From positions 1 to 52,945 of IMG/VR virus record IMGVR_UViG_3300032116_010249: DNA of 52,945 nucleotides, one strand, 5' to 3'. This stretch comes from a virus. Within the stretch, counting starts at the first letter, position 1. Every line of letters begins with the position of its first letter. Below are positions 1-7,538 of the stretch, piece by piece. The notes under the pieces are model-generated. The model was not told the DNA's origin. It did not search any database and saw nothing but the letters and a program-made list of their open reading frames with translations. The position numbers were made by a program, and so were the translations under genes.

Positions 1-2
1 TT

Positions 3-41
3 GCTGCTCTGCGTGCTCAGGGAGAGCGTGCTTTTGCCTAA
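3..41 (+). CDS. C-terminal end of an upstream gene (partial)
   Basis: One reading frame enters the window and ends at a TAA at 39-41, encoding the 12-residue tail AALRAQGERAFA. The alanine-rich composition is what a real phage protein tail could look like, and a strong terminator follows 20 bases later, as expected after the last gene of an operon. The other two forward frames also stop within the first 51 bases, so the choice of frame rests on composition only. No function can be assigned from 12 residues. Confidence 0.4.
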   Translation, partial: AALRAQGERAFA

Positions 42-60
42 AATAGTTTAGGAAAAGCGT

Positions 61-98
61 AGAGGAAGTAATACATATAGGTGTTACTTCCTCTTTTT
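61..98 (+). terminator. Strong Rho-independent terminator
   Basis: Bases 61-71 and 84-94 form a perfect 11-bp stem (AGAGGAAGTAA / TTACTTCCTCT). Three more pairs, including one T-G, can extend it to leave a 6-base loop at 75-80. A run of five T follows at 94-98. It separates the upstream operon from the gene at 115 and is the strongest terminator I see in the window. Confidence 0.9.
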
Positions 99-114
99 CG
101 TTTATGGAGTTGTC

Positions 115-933
115 ATGGAAATTCAAGCAAAAATTGAAGATTTAAAAAAGAATAGAATATTTATTGCCACACCAATGTATGGTGGTATGGCTCACGGCCT
201 CTATATCAAATCATGTCTAGATCTACAAACAAGTTTAGGCCAGTATGGTATCGAAACCAAATTTTCTTTTCTTTTTAACGAATCTCTTATCACAAGAGCA
301 CGAAATTATTTGGTAGATGAATTTCTCCGCTCAGAAAATTTTACTCATCTACTTTTCATTGATAGTGACATTCACTTTAATCCTCAAGATGTCTTGGCCA
401 TGTTGGCATTGGATAAAGATGTGATTGGCGGTCCTTATCCTAAAAAATCTATTAATTGGGGTAACGTAGCTCTAGCTGCAAGAAAACATCCAGATATGGA
501 TCCAAGAGAGCTAGAAAATTTGGTTGGTGAATATGTGTTTAATGTTGTAAAAGGAACTTCTTCTTTTCAAGTGACTGAACCATTAGAAGTTTTGGAAATT
601 GGTACAGGCTATATGATGGTCAAACGACATGTATTTGATAAGATGAAAAATGCTTATCCAATGATTCATTATAAACCAGATCATGTTGGTCAAGCTCACT
701 TTGATGGTTCAAGATACATTCATGCATATTTTGATACTGTAATTGACAGTAAAGATTCGATTACTGGTGGTGGTTCTGATCGTTATCTAAGTGAAGATTA
801 TATGTTCTGTCAAATGTGGCGTAAAATTGGCGGTCAAGTATATTTGTGTCCTTGGGTTAAAACTCAGCACATTGGTACATATGCTTTTACAGGAAATATG
901 CCTTCAGTTGCACAATTTACAGGCAAACTGTAA
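115..933 (+). CDS. GT-A type glycosyltransferase, phage family
   Basis: This 272-residue protein looks like a small GT-A fold glycosyltransferase of the type found in many tailed phages. The N-terminus reads as a nucleotide-sugar binding strand (RIFIATPMYGG, residues 14-24). A DxD-type metal site sits at residues 83-85 in LLFIDSDIHF, and a late acidic motif SEDYMFC lies near residue 230, as in GT2-like enzymes where an acidic residue acts as base. It is the first gene after the terminator at 61-98 and its last base overlaps the next ATG. The acceptor could be host surface glycan, phage DNA or a virion protein; the sequence does not say which. Confidence 0.7.
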   Translation: MEIQAKIEDLKKNRIFIATPMYGGMAHGLYIKSCLDLQTSLGQYGIETKFSFLFNESLITRARNYLVDEFLRSENFTHLLFIDSDIHFNPQDVLAMLALDKDVIGGPYPKKSINWGNVALAARKHPDMDPRELENLVGEYVFNVVKGTSSFQVTEPLEVLEIGTGYMMVKRHVFDKMKNAYPMIHYKPDHVGQAHFDGSRYIHAYFDTVIDSKDSITGGGSDRYLSEDYMFCQMWRKIGGQVYLCPWVKTQHIGTYAFTGNMPSVAQFTGKL

Positions 934-1271
934 TGAAAAATAAAGATGTAGTCAAAGCTTCACAAACGGCTACAACAGGTGGCCGTAAATTTGATGGCGG
1001 TAAATTACAATATGGTTTATTACCACCTGCGGCGCTCAAAGCAACGGTGGAAATTTTAACATTTGGCGCAGAGAAGTATGAACCTGACAATTGGAAGTAT
1101 GTGCCAGATTCTAAACGCCGTTACTTTGATGCTTTAAATCGCCACCTATGGGCATGGAAAGAAGGTGAACAATTAGATCCTGAATCTGGTAAACATCATT
1201 TAGCCCATGCTATGTGTTGCCTCATGTTTCTATACGAACATGATACAATATACTCTATTGATAAATCTTAA
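933..1271 (+). CDS. dATP/dGTP diphosphohydrolase-like protein (DUF5664 type)
   Basis: A 112-residue protein with the signature of the small all-alpha phage family once called DUF5664: GGRKFDGGKLQYGLLPP (residues 16-32), a central FGAEKYEPDNW, RHLWAWKEGE, and a final HHLAHAMCCLMFL helix rich in potential metal ligands (His, Glu). Members are annotated as the N-terminal domain of dATP/dGTP diphosphohydrolases related to MazG nucleotide pyrophosphatases. In phages using 2-aminoadenine, a relative (MazZ) acts on purine dNTPs. No PurZ partner is in this window, so a general role in trimming the dNTP pool is the safer inference. The gene overlaps its upstream neighbour by one base (TAATG). Confidence 0.65.
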   Translation: MKNKDVVKASQTATTGGRKFDGGKLQYGLLPPAALKATVEILTFGAEKYEPDNWKYVPDSKRRYFDALNRHLWAWKEGEQLDPESGKHHLAHAMCCLMFLYEHDTIYSIDKS

Positions 1272-1286
1272 TTATGAGAGGTACAA

Positions 1287-1973
1287 ATGAAATTATCAAA
1301 CGAAACCATTTCGGTTCTCAAAAACTTTGGTGCAATTAACCAAGGTATCCTTTTCAAAAAAGGTAAAACGCTAAAGACAGTATCTTCACACAAGAATATT
1401 CTTGCTGAAGTGGATATCAAAGAAGATATTCCTGCTGAGTTTGGCATCTATGACCTAAACAATTTCTTGTCGGTCATTTCTCTACACAAAGATGACCCGT
1501 CATTTGAATTCGATGACAAACAAGTTACGATTGTTGGTAACAAAGGTCGCTCTAAAATCAAGTATCGTTTCACTCCTGCAAATATGATTGTCACACCTCC
1601 AGAAAAAGCGTTGACAATGCCAGATGCAGAAATCAAATTTGATTTGACGGCTGAAGATTTTGATTGGGTCTTGCGAGCTGCTGGTGTTCTTGCTTCGCCA
1701 CAGATTGCAATTGAATCAGATGGCAAAAAAGTAAGTGTTGTTACACTTGACTTGCAGAATGATTCTGCTCACACCGATGCTTTGGAAATTGCAAATGGTA
1801 ATGGCAACAAATACAAAATGATTTTCAAAACAGAAAACATTACAAAGGTATTGGCAGGCACTTACGAAGTTTCTATCTCATCTAAAGGCATTTCACATTT
1901 TAAAAACAAAAACCTTCCGTTGCAATATTGGATTACAACTGAGCAAGGTTCTAAATTTGAAAAAGTAGCTTAA
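1287..1973 (+). CDS. 45: Sliding clamp, DNA polymerase processivity factor gp45
   Basis: The 228-residue product has the same length as T4 gp45. Its start (MKLSNETISVLKNFGAINQG) and the middle segment PAEFGIYDLNNFLSVISLH are characteristic of the T4 clamp. The protein forms a trimeric ring that tethers gp43 to DNA and, in T4, also activates late transcription. An SD (GAGAGGT) precedes the ATG. It begins the classical T4 order gp45-gp44-gp62-regA, all present here without insertions, which makes the identification secure. Confidence 0.95.
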   Translation: MKLSNETISVLKNFGAINQGILFKKGKTLKTVSSHKNILAEVDIKEDIPAEFGIYDLNNFLSVISLHKDDPSFEFDDKQVTIVGNKGRSKIKYRFTPANMIVTPPEKALTMPDAEIKFDLTAEDFDWVLRAAGVLASPQIAIESDGKKVSVVTLDLQNDSAHTDALEIANGNGNKYKMIFKTENITKVLAGTYEVSISSKGISHFKNKNLPLQYWITTEQGSKFEKVA

Positions 1974-2002
1974 TTAAATTATGATATATGTGAAAGGTTC
2001 TT

Positions 2003-2935
2003 ATGGAACATTTGTTATGGACAGAGAAGTATCGGCCTCAGACGGTGGAAGATTGTATTCTTCCAGACCGTCTGAAAAAGCCGTTTCAGGAATATGTGAA
2101 TCAAAAGGAGATACCGAATCTCCTATTGAGTGGTGGAGCCGGCGTAGGCAAGACCACGATAGCGAAAGCGATGTGCAACGAAATCGGTTGCGACTTCATG
2201 GTAATCAATGGTTCTGATGAAAGTGGTATTGACACATTTAGAACCAAGATTAAAAATTATGCTTCATCAATGTCACTCTCTGGTGGCCGTAAGGTCATCA
2301 TCATTGACGAAGCGGATTATCTAAATCCAAACTCAACTCAACCGGCTCTCCGTAATGCGATAGAAGAATTTGCAGGTAATTGTTCTTTCATATTTACTTG
2401 TAATTACAAAAATCGCATTATAGATCCGCTTCATAGTCGTTGTGCCGTCATCGACTTTGGCCTCAAGAATGGTGAGAAGGCCAAGATGGCTGCGGCGTTC
2501 TTCAAGCGAATTCAAACAATTTTGCAAAGTGAATCCGTTGACGCAGATGACAAGGTTCTTGCTGAGTTAATCAAAAAACATTTCCCAGATTTTCGCCGTG
2601 TGCTGAATGAACTTCAGCGTTATTCTCAGTTTGGTAAAATCGATACAGGTATTCTTACACAGATTGCTGATGTATCTATTGATGAACTAACCAAATCTAT
2701 TTCATCAAAAGACTTTGCTTCTATTCGTAAGTGGGTTGCAACACACGAAATTGATAGTACGGTTTTGTATCGTAAGATTTATGATTCTCTTTATGATGTA
2801 ATGAAACCGCAATCAATTCCACAAGCGGTCATCATTCTCGCTGACTATCAATACAAGGCTGCGTTTGTTGCTGATCAAGAAGTGAATACGGTGGCTTGTC
2901 TGACTGAACTAATGGTATCTTGTGAGTTTGTATGA
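2003..2935 (+). CDS. 44: Clamp loader large subunit gp44 (AAA+ ATPase)
   Basis: A 310-residue AAA+ protein close to the 319 residues of T4 gp44. Walker A is GGAGVGKT (residues 44-51), Walker B is VIIIDEAD (about 98-105), and an SRC motif at about residue 148 supplies the arginine finger. The MEHLLWTEKYRP start is the usual clamp-loader N-terminus. With gp62 it opens and loads the gp45 ring. The ATG at 2003 has an SD-like GAAAGG upstream. A 78-codon frame across its beginning (from 1981) is out of frame and not real. The last four bases overlap the gp62 start. Confidence 0.95.
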   Translation: MEHLLWTEKYRPQTVEDCILPDRLKKPFQEYVNQKEIPNLLLSGGAGVGKTTIAKAMCNEIGCDFMVINGSDESGIDTFRTKIKNYASSMSLSGGRKVIIIDEADYLNPNSTQPALRNAIEEFAGNCSFIFTCNYKNRIIDPLHSRCAVIDFGLKNGEKAKMAAAFFKRIQTILQSESVDADDKVLAELIKKHFPDFRRVLNELQRYSQFGKIDTGILTQIADVSIDELTKSISSKDFASIRKWVATHEIDSTVLYRKIYDSLYDVMKPQSIPQAVIILADYQYKAAFVADQEVNTVACLTELMVSCEFV

Positions 2936-3315
2936 ACCCATTCGATTTTGTCAAAGAGATTTTACAAGGTAAAAAACAGTTAATTGTTGACGACCTGACA
3001 GAAAAAGAATACAATTCATTCATTATTAATCGTTCTTTATCTTACCATAAAGATTGCGTTCTGTATGCAAATGAAATGAACAGACGCCATTTTCTGGATA
3101 AGAAGTTGCAAAATGACTTTTTACTAAATACCGTCAGGTCCCAAAAAAGACCATTTGCGAAGTGGGTTAAGTCTGAGAAAAGTGATGATTTAGAATGTAT
3201 AAAACAAGTCTATGGTTTCTCTGATTCAAAGGCCCGTGAGGCACTCCGCTTACTAAGCAAAGACCAGATCCAACAACTAAAAGAACAAACCGATACCGGT
3301 GGATTAAGGAAGTAA
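2932..3315 (+). CDS. 62: Clamp loader small subunit gp62
   Basis: Starts in an ATGA overlap with gp44. The N-terminal region (NPFDFVKEIL, then NRSLSYHKDCVLYANEMNRRH) is recognisable as gp62, which forms the clamp loader with four gp44 subunits. At 127 residues it is clearly shorter than the 187 of T4 gp62; the missing part is C-terminal. Shortened gp62 proteins are common in marine T4-like phages as far as I recall, so this is probably not a broken gene. Position between gp44 and regA confirms the call. Confidence 0.88.
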   Translation: MNPFDFVKEILQGKKQLIVDDLTEKEYNSFIINRSLSYHKDCVLYANEMNRRHFLDKKLQNDFLLNTVRSQKRPFAKWVKSEKSDDLECIKQVYGFSDSKAREALRLLSKDQIQQLKEQTDTGGLRK

Positions 3316-3316
3316 T

Positions 3317-3721
3317 ATGGTTGACTTGACTCAGTTTGTTGAGGTAAGCCTTAACGAACAAGACGATTTTTTAAAGGTAAGGGAAACTCTTACTCGTATT
3401 GGTGTTTCTTCACGGAAAGAAAAAGTATTATACCAATCTTGCCATATTTTACATAAACAAGGCAAGTATTATATTGTACATTTCAAAGAATTATTTGCAC
3501 TAGATGGTAAACCATCCAATATTTCAGAGAATGATATACAAAGACGGAATGCAATTGCTAATCTATTGGAAGAATGGGGTCTTGTAAAGATATTGAACCG
3601 TAGATTGATTGAAGGTAATATAGCACCTTTACACCAAATAAAGATTATTTCGTTTAAAGAAAAAGATGATTGGGATTTAATTGCCAAATACAACATTGGC
3701 AAAAAAACATCCGATTATTAA
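3317..3721 (+). CDS. regA: Translational repressor RegA
   Basis: The 134-residue product aligns by eye along its whole length with T4 RegA (122 residues): DDFLKVRETLTRIG, then SRKEKVLYQSCHILHKQGKYYIVHFKE, NLLEEWGLVKI and ISFKEKDDW. RegA binds early phage mRNAs around start codons and blocks translation, including its own cluster in T4. It directly follows gp62 and is the last gene before the late promoter at 3729. Confidence 0.95.
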   Translation: MVDLTQFVEVSLNEQDDFLKVRETLTRIGVSSRKEKVLYQSCHILHKQGKYYIVHFKELFALDGKPSNISENDIQRRNAIANLLEEWGLVKILNRRLIEGNIAPLHQIKIISFKEKDDWDLIAKYNIGKKTSDY

Positions 3722-3728
3722 ATTGTTG

Positions 3729-3736
3729 TATAAATA
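3729..3736 (+). promoter_or_regulatory. T4-type late promoter (TATAAATA)
   Basis: An exact copy of the T4 late promoter octamer, 58 bases before the Hsp20 start and just after the regA stop. In T4 this element is read by host core polymerase with gp55, helped by gp33 and gp45. No -35 element is needed. Confidence 0.8.
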
Positions 3737-3741
3737 ATGGT

Positions 3742-3794
3742 GCGGCGCCTAATGGGCCGCTATTTGATTAACTCGCTTAATAGGAGAAAACAAC
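3742..3794 (+). promoter_or_regulatory. Hsp20 mRNA leader: 5' hairpin plus CGCTTAA/AGGAGAAA element
   Basis: A late transcript would begin just before a GCGGC / GCCGC inverted repeat (3742-3746 with 3756-3760), which would cap the 5' end with a hairpin. It is followed by ACTCGCTTAATAGGAGAAAA (3771-3790), which contains the SD. Nearly the same string occurs before the gene at 45472 and a shorter form before 45336. Confidence 0.55.
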
Positions 3795-4280
3795 ATGACA
3801 CTCGGTCATATTTCATTTGGGCCATTGGCTCACACAACATTGGGTTTTGAGCGTTTCTTTGATGATGTAGAAAGACTTTTGAATGTAGATAATGCAACAA
3901 AAGTAACCCAATCTTTTCCACCACATAACATCATCAAGTTAAAAGACACTCACTATGTCGTTGAACTTGCTATTGCTGGATTCAGTAAAGAAGATATTGA
4001 AATTACAGCAGAAGATGGTACATTGACTATCAAAGGTGAGAAAAAAGAAAAAGATGTTGATGTGACTTATCTGCATCGTGGTATTGGCACTCGGTCATTT
4101 ACAAAACAATTGACTATTGCTGACACCGTAGAAGTTAAAGGTGCAGAGTTTAAAGATGGAATTTTGCGTATTGGTTTAGAGAATGTAATTCCTGAACACA
4201 AGAAACCACGCAAGATTGAAATTGGTAATGAACTTAAAGAGTTTAAGCCGCAACTTCTACAAGAGAAGAAAGTAGCATAA
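3795..4280 (+). CDS. hsp20: Small heat-shock protein Hsp20
   Basis: A 161-residue alpha-crystallin domain protein. The domain runs from about residue 45 (YVVELAIAGFSKEDIEI) through LTIKGEKKEKD and ends with the conserved FKDGILRIGL strand at about 117-126. Hsp20 proteins are ATP-independent holdases and are a hallmark of marine T4-like phages. The gene is alone between a late promoter at 3729 and a terminator at 4284, so it forms its own late transcription unit, which suggests a role in virion protein folding or assembly. Confidence 0.92.
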   Translation: MTLGHISFGPLAHTTLGFERFFDDVERLLNVDNATKVTQSFPPHNIIKLKDTHYVVELAIAGFSKEDIEITAEDGTLTIKGEKKEKDVDVTYLHRGIGTRSFTKQLTIADTVEVKGAEFKDGILRIGLENVIPEHKKPRKIEIGNELKEFKPQLLQEKKVA

Positions 4281-4283
4281 CTC

Positions 4284-4305
4284 AGCGGGGCTTTTGCCCC
4301 GCTTT
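4284..4305 (+). terminator. Rho-independent terminator after Hsp20
   Basis: AGCGGGGC (4284-4291), a TTTT loop, and GCCCCGCT (4296-4303) form a perfect 8-bp GC-rich stem four bases after the Hsp20 stop. The T tail is short (TTT), so read-through into the next small gene is possible. Confidence 0.8.
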
Positions 4306-4318
4306 ACATGGAGATATT

Positions 4319-4492
4319 ATGAACAAGCGAGATAGAAACTTTCGGTTGAGTAAATCGACCAAACGGATGATGGCAGGCAAATTCTGTGTCAATCCTAATG
4401 AGTTTAAAAAAACAATGATTGAAGCTGAAATTCTTGCTTCAATTCCAGTTAAACACGAAAAGAAAAATAAGAACGCACCTAAGGAAGAATAA
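4319..4492 (+). CDS. Small basic protein, function unknown (57 aa)
   Basis: ATG at 4319 follows GGAGAT and opens a 57-codon frame beginning MNKRDRNFRLSKSTKRMMAG and ending KNKNAPKEE. The TAA shares a base with the ATG of the next gene at 4492, which supports it being a real coding unit. It is basic, lysine-rich, with one cysteine and no membrane segment. No family recognised. Confidence 0.65.
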   Translation: MNKRDRNFRLSKSTKRMMAGKFCVNPNEFKKTMIEAEILASIPVKHEKKNKNAPKEE

Positions 4493-5313
4493 TGTCCTTA
4501 GTAATGTATTCGCATTTTCATAAGGATTTTCCATTCAATTGGAATTCTAAATGGATTGTTCCAACTTATGCAGGAGGTTTAGAACCTTTTTCTTGGCAAT
4601 CACCTGATGAATCCAAACCATTTACGAATGTAAACAGAAGCAAAGAAGATATACACAAATTTCAATTACATTATCATGGTTGTACAGAAGATCAATTTCT
4701 CCGTGCATTAGGTCAACAAGCAACAGAATATTGGATGATGAAAAATTGTACACACGATTATGTTGGTTGTACAACTTATCGCCGTTATCTACTGTTGGAT
4801 CGTAAAGCTGAAAAGAATATAGCAAAAATTCAAGTACAAGCTGATCAACAAGTTGCTAGTTTATTTGGCACAGACGAAGAAAAAGATTTAGCATTAGAAT
4901 ATTTACAGACAGCTGAAGTGTTGACAAATCATTCCATTGCATTACCTTATTCAGTTGAACAACAATATTTAATGTATGAACCTATAGAATATTGGAATCT
5001 TTTTAAAGATGCAATTGTGCATTTATATCCACAATATCGTCAACATATGACATGGTTTACACATAACAATATAATTAATTTTGAAACAACATATATTATG
5101 AGGCGTGATTTATTTGTTCGTTATGCAAATGAATTATTTTCTATATTGGAATATATTTGGAAAAACTGTAAAGACGTTTATCCAATAGTTCAAACAACAT
5201 CTGAAATTCATCCTTGGAGATACCCAGGATTTTTAGGCGAAAGATTTTTTCCATTCTTTGTTTATGCTAATTCATTAAAACGAATACAGGTTCCTTTGGT
5301 AGTGTTACAATGA
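4492..5313 (+). CDS. DUF4422-type glycosyltransferase
   Basis: A 273-residue protein resembling the DUF4422 glycosyltransferase family: the central segment DYVGCTTYRRYLLL corresponds to the family's GL-HYRRY motif, and the C-terminal RYPGFLGERFFPFF corresponds to its conserved G-F-L-E-R signature. Members are encoded in capsule, O-antigen and phage loci. Codons are AT-rich like the surrounding early region. Its final four bases overlap the dCMP deaminase start. Acceptor and donor are unknown; host-envelope or virion modification is inferred only from the family. Confidence 0.65.
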   Translation: MSLVMYSHFHKDFPFNWNSKWIVPTYAGGLEPFSWQSPDESKPFTNVNRSKEDIHKFQLHYHGCTEDQFLRALGQQATEYWMMKNCTHDYVGCTTYRRYLLLDRKAEKNIAKIQVQADQQVASLFGTDEEKDLALEYLQTAEVLTNHSIALPYSVEQQYLMYEPIEYWNLFKDAIVHLYPQYRQHMTWFTHNNIINFETTYIMRRDLFVRYANELFSILEYIWKNCKDVYPIVQTTSEIHPWRYPGFLGERFFPFFVYANSLKRIQVPLVVLQ

Positions 5314-5750
5314 AAGAAAAATTTATCAAAGCACACTTAAAAGCCGCAGAAGTTTATGCACACCTATCTTCTGCTAAACGCTTGCAAGTTGGCTGTGTAA
5401 TTGTAAAAGATAATACTATCATTGGCATTGGTTATAATGGAATGCCAAGTGGTTGGGATAATAATTGTGAAGAATTGATAGAGCAACATGAAGATGGCGG
5501 CCAAATATTAAAAACTAGACCTGAAGTATTACATGCTGAAACAAATGCAATTGCTAAAGTAGCTCGGTCGACCAATTCAACCGATGGGGCTGATATGATT
5601 TGTACTCATGCGCCGTGTTTAGACTGCGCTAAACTCATTCATCAAGCAGGCATTAAAAGGTTTTATTTTCGTAGTCATTATAGAAGTGAAGAAGGTTTAA
5701 ACTTTCTCAATCAATGCAAAATAGAGGTGAATCATGTCAAAGACATATGA
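5310..5750 (+). CDS. cd: dCMP deaminase
   Basis: A 146-residue cytidine/deoxycytidylate deaminase. The zinc site is complete: HAE at residues 75-77 (His ligand and catalytic Glu) and PCLDC at 102-106 (two Cys ligands). The enzyme converts dCMP to dUMP, the substrate of thymidylate synthase, and in T4-like phages is allosterically controlled by dCTP and dTTP. It pairs functionally with the phage ThyX at 38331 and the ribonucleotide reductase at 39-43 kb. Start is fixed by the ATGA overlap with the preceding gene. Confidence 0.93.
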   Translation: MKEKFIKAHLKAAEVYAHLSSAKRLQVGCVIVKDNTIIGIGYNGMPSGWDNNCEELIEQHEDGGQILKTRPEVLHAETNAIAKVARSTNSTDGADMICTHAPCLDCAKLIHQAGIKRFYFRSHYRSEEGLNFLNQCKIEVNHVKDI

Positions 5751-5934
5751 AGCTAAAGTATTAGCACTAGATTGTTTTGGTGATGCAATTTTAGAATTGC
5801 CAGAAGAAATGGTAAAAGAATTAGATTGGAATGTTGGTGACAAATTGGATTATGAAATAGTAGGTAAATCAGTAGTTATTAAAAATTTAACAAAGGAGAG
5901 TAACAATGAAACTCGCAGGAACAAAAACCGCTGA
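5734..5934 (+). CDS. AbrB/SpoVT-like DNA-binding protein
   Basis: A 66-residue protein whose core (DAILELPEEMVKELDWNVGD, then LDYEIVGKSVVIKNL) has the swapped-hairpin pattern of AbrB/MazE transcription factors: an I-x-L-P-x-E-x-x-x-E-L strand-helix, a GD turn, and a closing hydrophobic strand. Such proteins dimerise to bind DNA and act as regulators or antitoxins. No toxin frame adjoins it. It overlaps dCMP deaminase by 17 bases and the rubrerythrin gene by 29, so it may regulate this small cluster; that is inference. Confidence 0.6.
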   Translation: MSKTYEAKVLALDCFGDAILELPEEMVKELDWNVGDKLDYEIVGKSVVIKNLTKESNNETRRNKNR

Positions 5935-6340
5935 GTGTTTGAAAGAAGCATTTGCAGGTGAATCAATGGCAAACCGCCGTTATTTGTATTTCGCAAATAT
6001 GGCCGATGTAGAAGGTGCACCAGAAGTTGCGAATGTATTTCGTAATACGGCTGAAGGTGAAACAGGCCATGCTCACGGACATATGGAATATTTACTTAAA
6101 GGTGGTGCAGGTGATCCAGCAACAGGAGAGCAAGTACATTCTGTTGAAGAAGCATTGAAATCTGCCATCGAAGGTGAAACACATGAATATACCGACATGT
6201 ATCCTGGTATGGCTAAAACTGCTCGTGATGAGGGCTTTGATGAGATTGCAGATTGGTTTGAAACTCTTGCTAAAGCTGAGCGTTCACATGCAGGTAAATT
6301 CAAAAAAACTTTAGAAACTTATCAAGCAGAAAACAAATAA
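5906..6340 (+). CDS. Rubrerythrin (diiron domain only)
   Basis: A 144-residue four-helix diiron protein. Expected ligands are in place: E19, E52 with H55 (ExxH), E91/E94 (ETHEY), and E125 with H128 (ExxH). The C-terminal rubredoxin domain of classical rubrerythrin is absent, as in the short forms. Rubrerythrins reduce hydrogen peroxide, so this could protect the infected cell or the phage's own iron enzymes. The SD AAGGAG lies at 5894-5899. It overlaps the preceding AbrB-like gene. An unusual cargo for a phage but seen in other aquatic T4-like phages as far as I recall. Confidence 0.88.
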   Translation: MKLAGTKTAECLKEAFAGESMANRRYLYFANMADVEGAPEVANVFRNTAEGETGHAHGHMEYLLKGGAGDPATGEQVHSVEEALKSAIEGETHEYTDMYPGMAKTARDEGFDEIADWFETLAKAERSHAGKFKKTLETYQAENK

Positions 6341-6343
6341 AAT

Positions 6344-6991
6344 ATGGCTTTCCTTGTTCACAATTTGCCACCAATACAATGCTTCGTAAAGAAGGAGTTT
6401 CTCTATGACTTTGAAAAAGGACATGGCGAATATGAACCTTGTATATGGATGACATTGAAGTGTATTAAGAATCAAGCCTTTCGTATAGAGGTGCTGTTAC
6501 CAAACTACGGTGCCCTATACGATAAACTTCCACTCCATGCCTTTGTATCAAGGCAAACAGACCTCAAAAATGCATCTTTGCCTTTGGATTACTTGCAAAT
6601 ATGGGACTGTTTGAGTTATAATGTTACTATCATTGAAAAAGATAATCTTCGGTTATTGAAGTGTAAATTCTTAGACAAAGATAGAAAGTGGCAGTTTGGT
6701 CAATATATGTTTACCGTTGACTTTTGCCAAAACGACCCTGGTTATTTGAATACAGGATTTTCTGAAACAGTAGAAGAACATAAGAGTTATAATTTTATTA
6801 AGATGGACAACGGTCAGTTCGCCGCACAGCCAAATAATAAAACATTGTTCTTTGATTCTTCTTTGACAGTACCTGAATTTAAAATGCCAGATTTTAAAAT
6901 AGCAACAAAGTTGTATTCAGTAGAGCAATTTAGTAAACACTCTGCACGAAACAACAATGACTTTTTTTATGACTTTAAGGAAACAAAATGA
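6344..6991 (+). CDS. Conserved T4-like marine phage protein, function unknown
   Basis: A 215-residue protein beginning MAFLVHNLPPIQCFVKKEFL. The pattern 'LPPIQC-V-KEFLYDFEKGHGE-EPC-W' and 'PNYGALYDKLPL-AFV' is one I associate with a conserved hypothetical family of marine T4-like phages. It has no membrane segment, signal peptide or recognisable catalytic motif. Aromatic and charged residues alternate, suggesting a soluble beta-rich fold. It leads a run of three overlapping genes (next starts at 6988 and 7203) into the DNA polymerase gene, hinting at a replication-period role. Confidence 0.7.
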   Translation: MAFLVHNLPPIQCFVKKEFLYDFEKGHGEYEPCIWMTLKCIKNQAFRIEVLLPNYGALYDKLPLHAFVSRQTDLKNASLPLDYLQIWDCLSYNVTIIEKDNLRLLKCKFLDKDRKWQFGQYMFTVDFCQNDPGYLNTGFSETVEEHKSYNFIKMDNGQFAAQPNNKTLFFDSSLTVPEFKMPDFKIATKLYSVEQFSKHSARNNNDFFYDFKETK

Positions 6992-7206
6992 ATCTGCGTG
7001 AACTTGCTAAAAAACTTGCCATTGAACATAAAATGCCAAGAGCTGAGAAGTATGACTTGGTGCTTCGTGATTTTGATAATCAAGTTGAAGTTGTTGGTTG
7101 GGTACAAGACCCCAACTATGATATGAAGGATTTTCAAGGTAGAGAAATGCTGTTCCCTAAAAGATGGATTACAATCGGAGTTTTATCTGCGGAGATTAAA
7201 ATATGA
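6988..7206 (+). CDS. Small hypothetical protein (72 aa)
   Basis: Starts in an ATGA overlap with the preceding gene and ends overlapping the next one. The sequence begins with a helical segment (LRELAKKLAIEHKMPRAEKY) followed by beta-like stretches ending ITIGVLSAEIKI. No signal peptide, cysteine motif or family is recognised. Tight coupling on both sides supports it as a true gene of the cluster upstream of gp43. Confidence 0.65.
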   Translation: MNLRELAKKLAIEHKMPRAEKYDLVLRDFDNQVEVVGWVQDPNYDMKDFQGREMLFPKRWITIGVLSAEIKI

Positions 7207-7538
7207 AAAACAAATTAGTTACTTTTAGAACCAATCAAACAATTCTTGCTCAAGTCGATTGCGTTGATGACAAAACAATTATTGTAAAAGCACCTGTTCA
7301 AGTTCTTCAACAGGTAATTAAAGAAGGTTTGCAATTGGGCTTTGCTCCTTTCTTGGAGTATACACTAGAATTTGATACAGGCATTAAATTTAATATGTCA
7401 GACATTTTGTGTATTACCACACCCAATGAAACACTTGAAGCTCAATACAATAAATTAATGTGGGATAAGACACCTAATTCTAGCATTGAAATTGCAGAAA
7501 CAAAGCCACAGAAAGTTTCAAAGAAAACAAAAAAATGA
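7203..7538 (+). CDS. Small conserved phage protein, possible Sm-like fold
   Basis: A 111-residue protein. Its pattern (short N-terminal beta strands VTFRTNQTILAQVDCVDDKTIIVKAP, a hydrophobic middle LGFAPFLEYTLEF, then a MSDILCITTPNETLEAQYNKL helix) matches a widespread small phage family that looks like an Sm-type beta barrel with a helical tail. The last 15 residues are lysine-rich and probably disordered. It lies directly upstream of gp43, with its TGA sharing no more than a one-base gap with the polymerase ATG. The Sm comparison is inference. Confidence 0.55.
   Translation: MKNKLVTFRTNQTILAQVDCVDDKTIIVKAPVQVLQQVIKEGLQLGFAPFLEYTLEFDTGIKFNMSDILCITTPNETLEAQYNKLMWDKTPNSSIEIAETKPQKVSKKTKK

Noticed and set aside
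933-1271. Evidence for a 2-aminoadenine (Z) genome
   Set aside because: The DUF5664-type gene alone is not enough; no PurZ is in the window and the polymerase is a T4 family B enzyme, not the DpoZ type.
1981-2217. Forward 78-codon frame at the start of gp44
   Set aside because: It overlaps gp44 in another frame and its product is Arg/Ser/Asp-rich shadow sequence without family resemblance.
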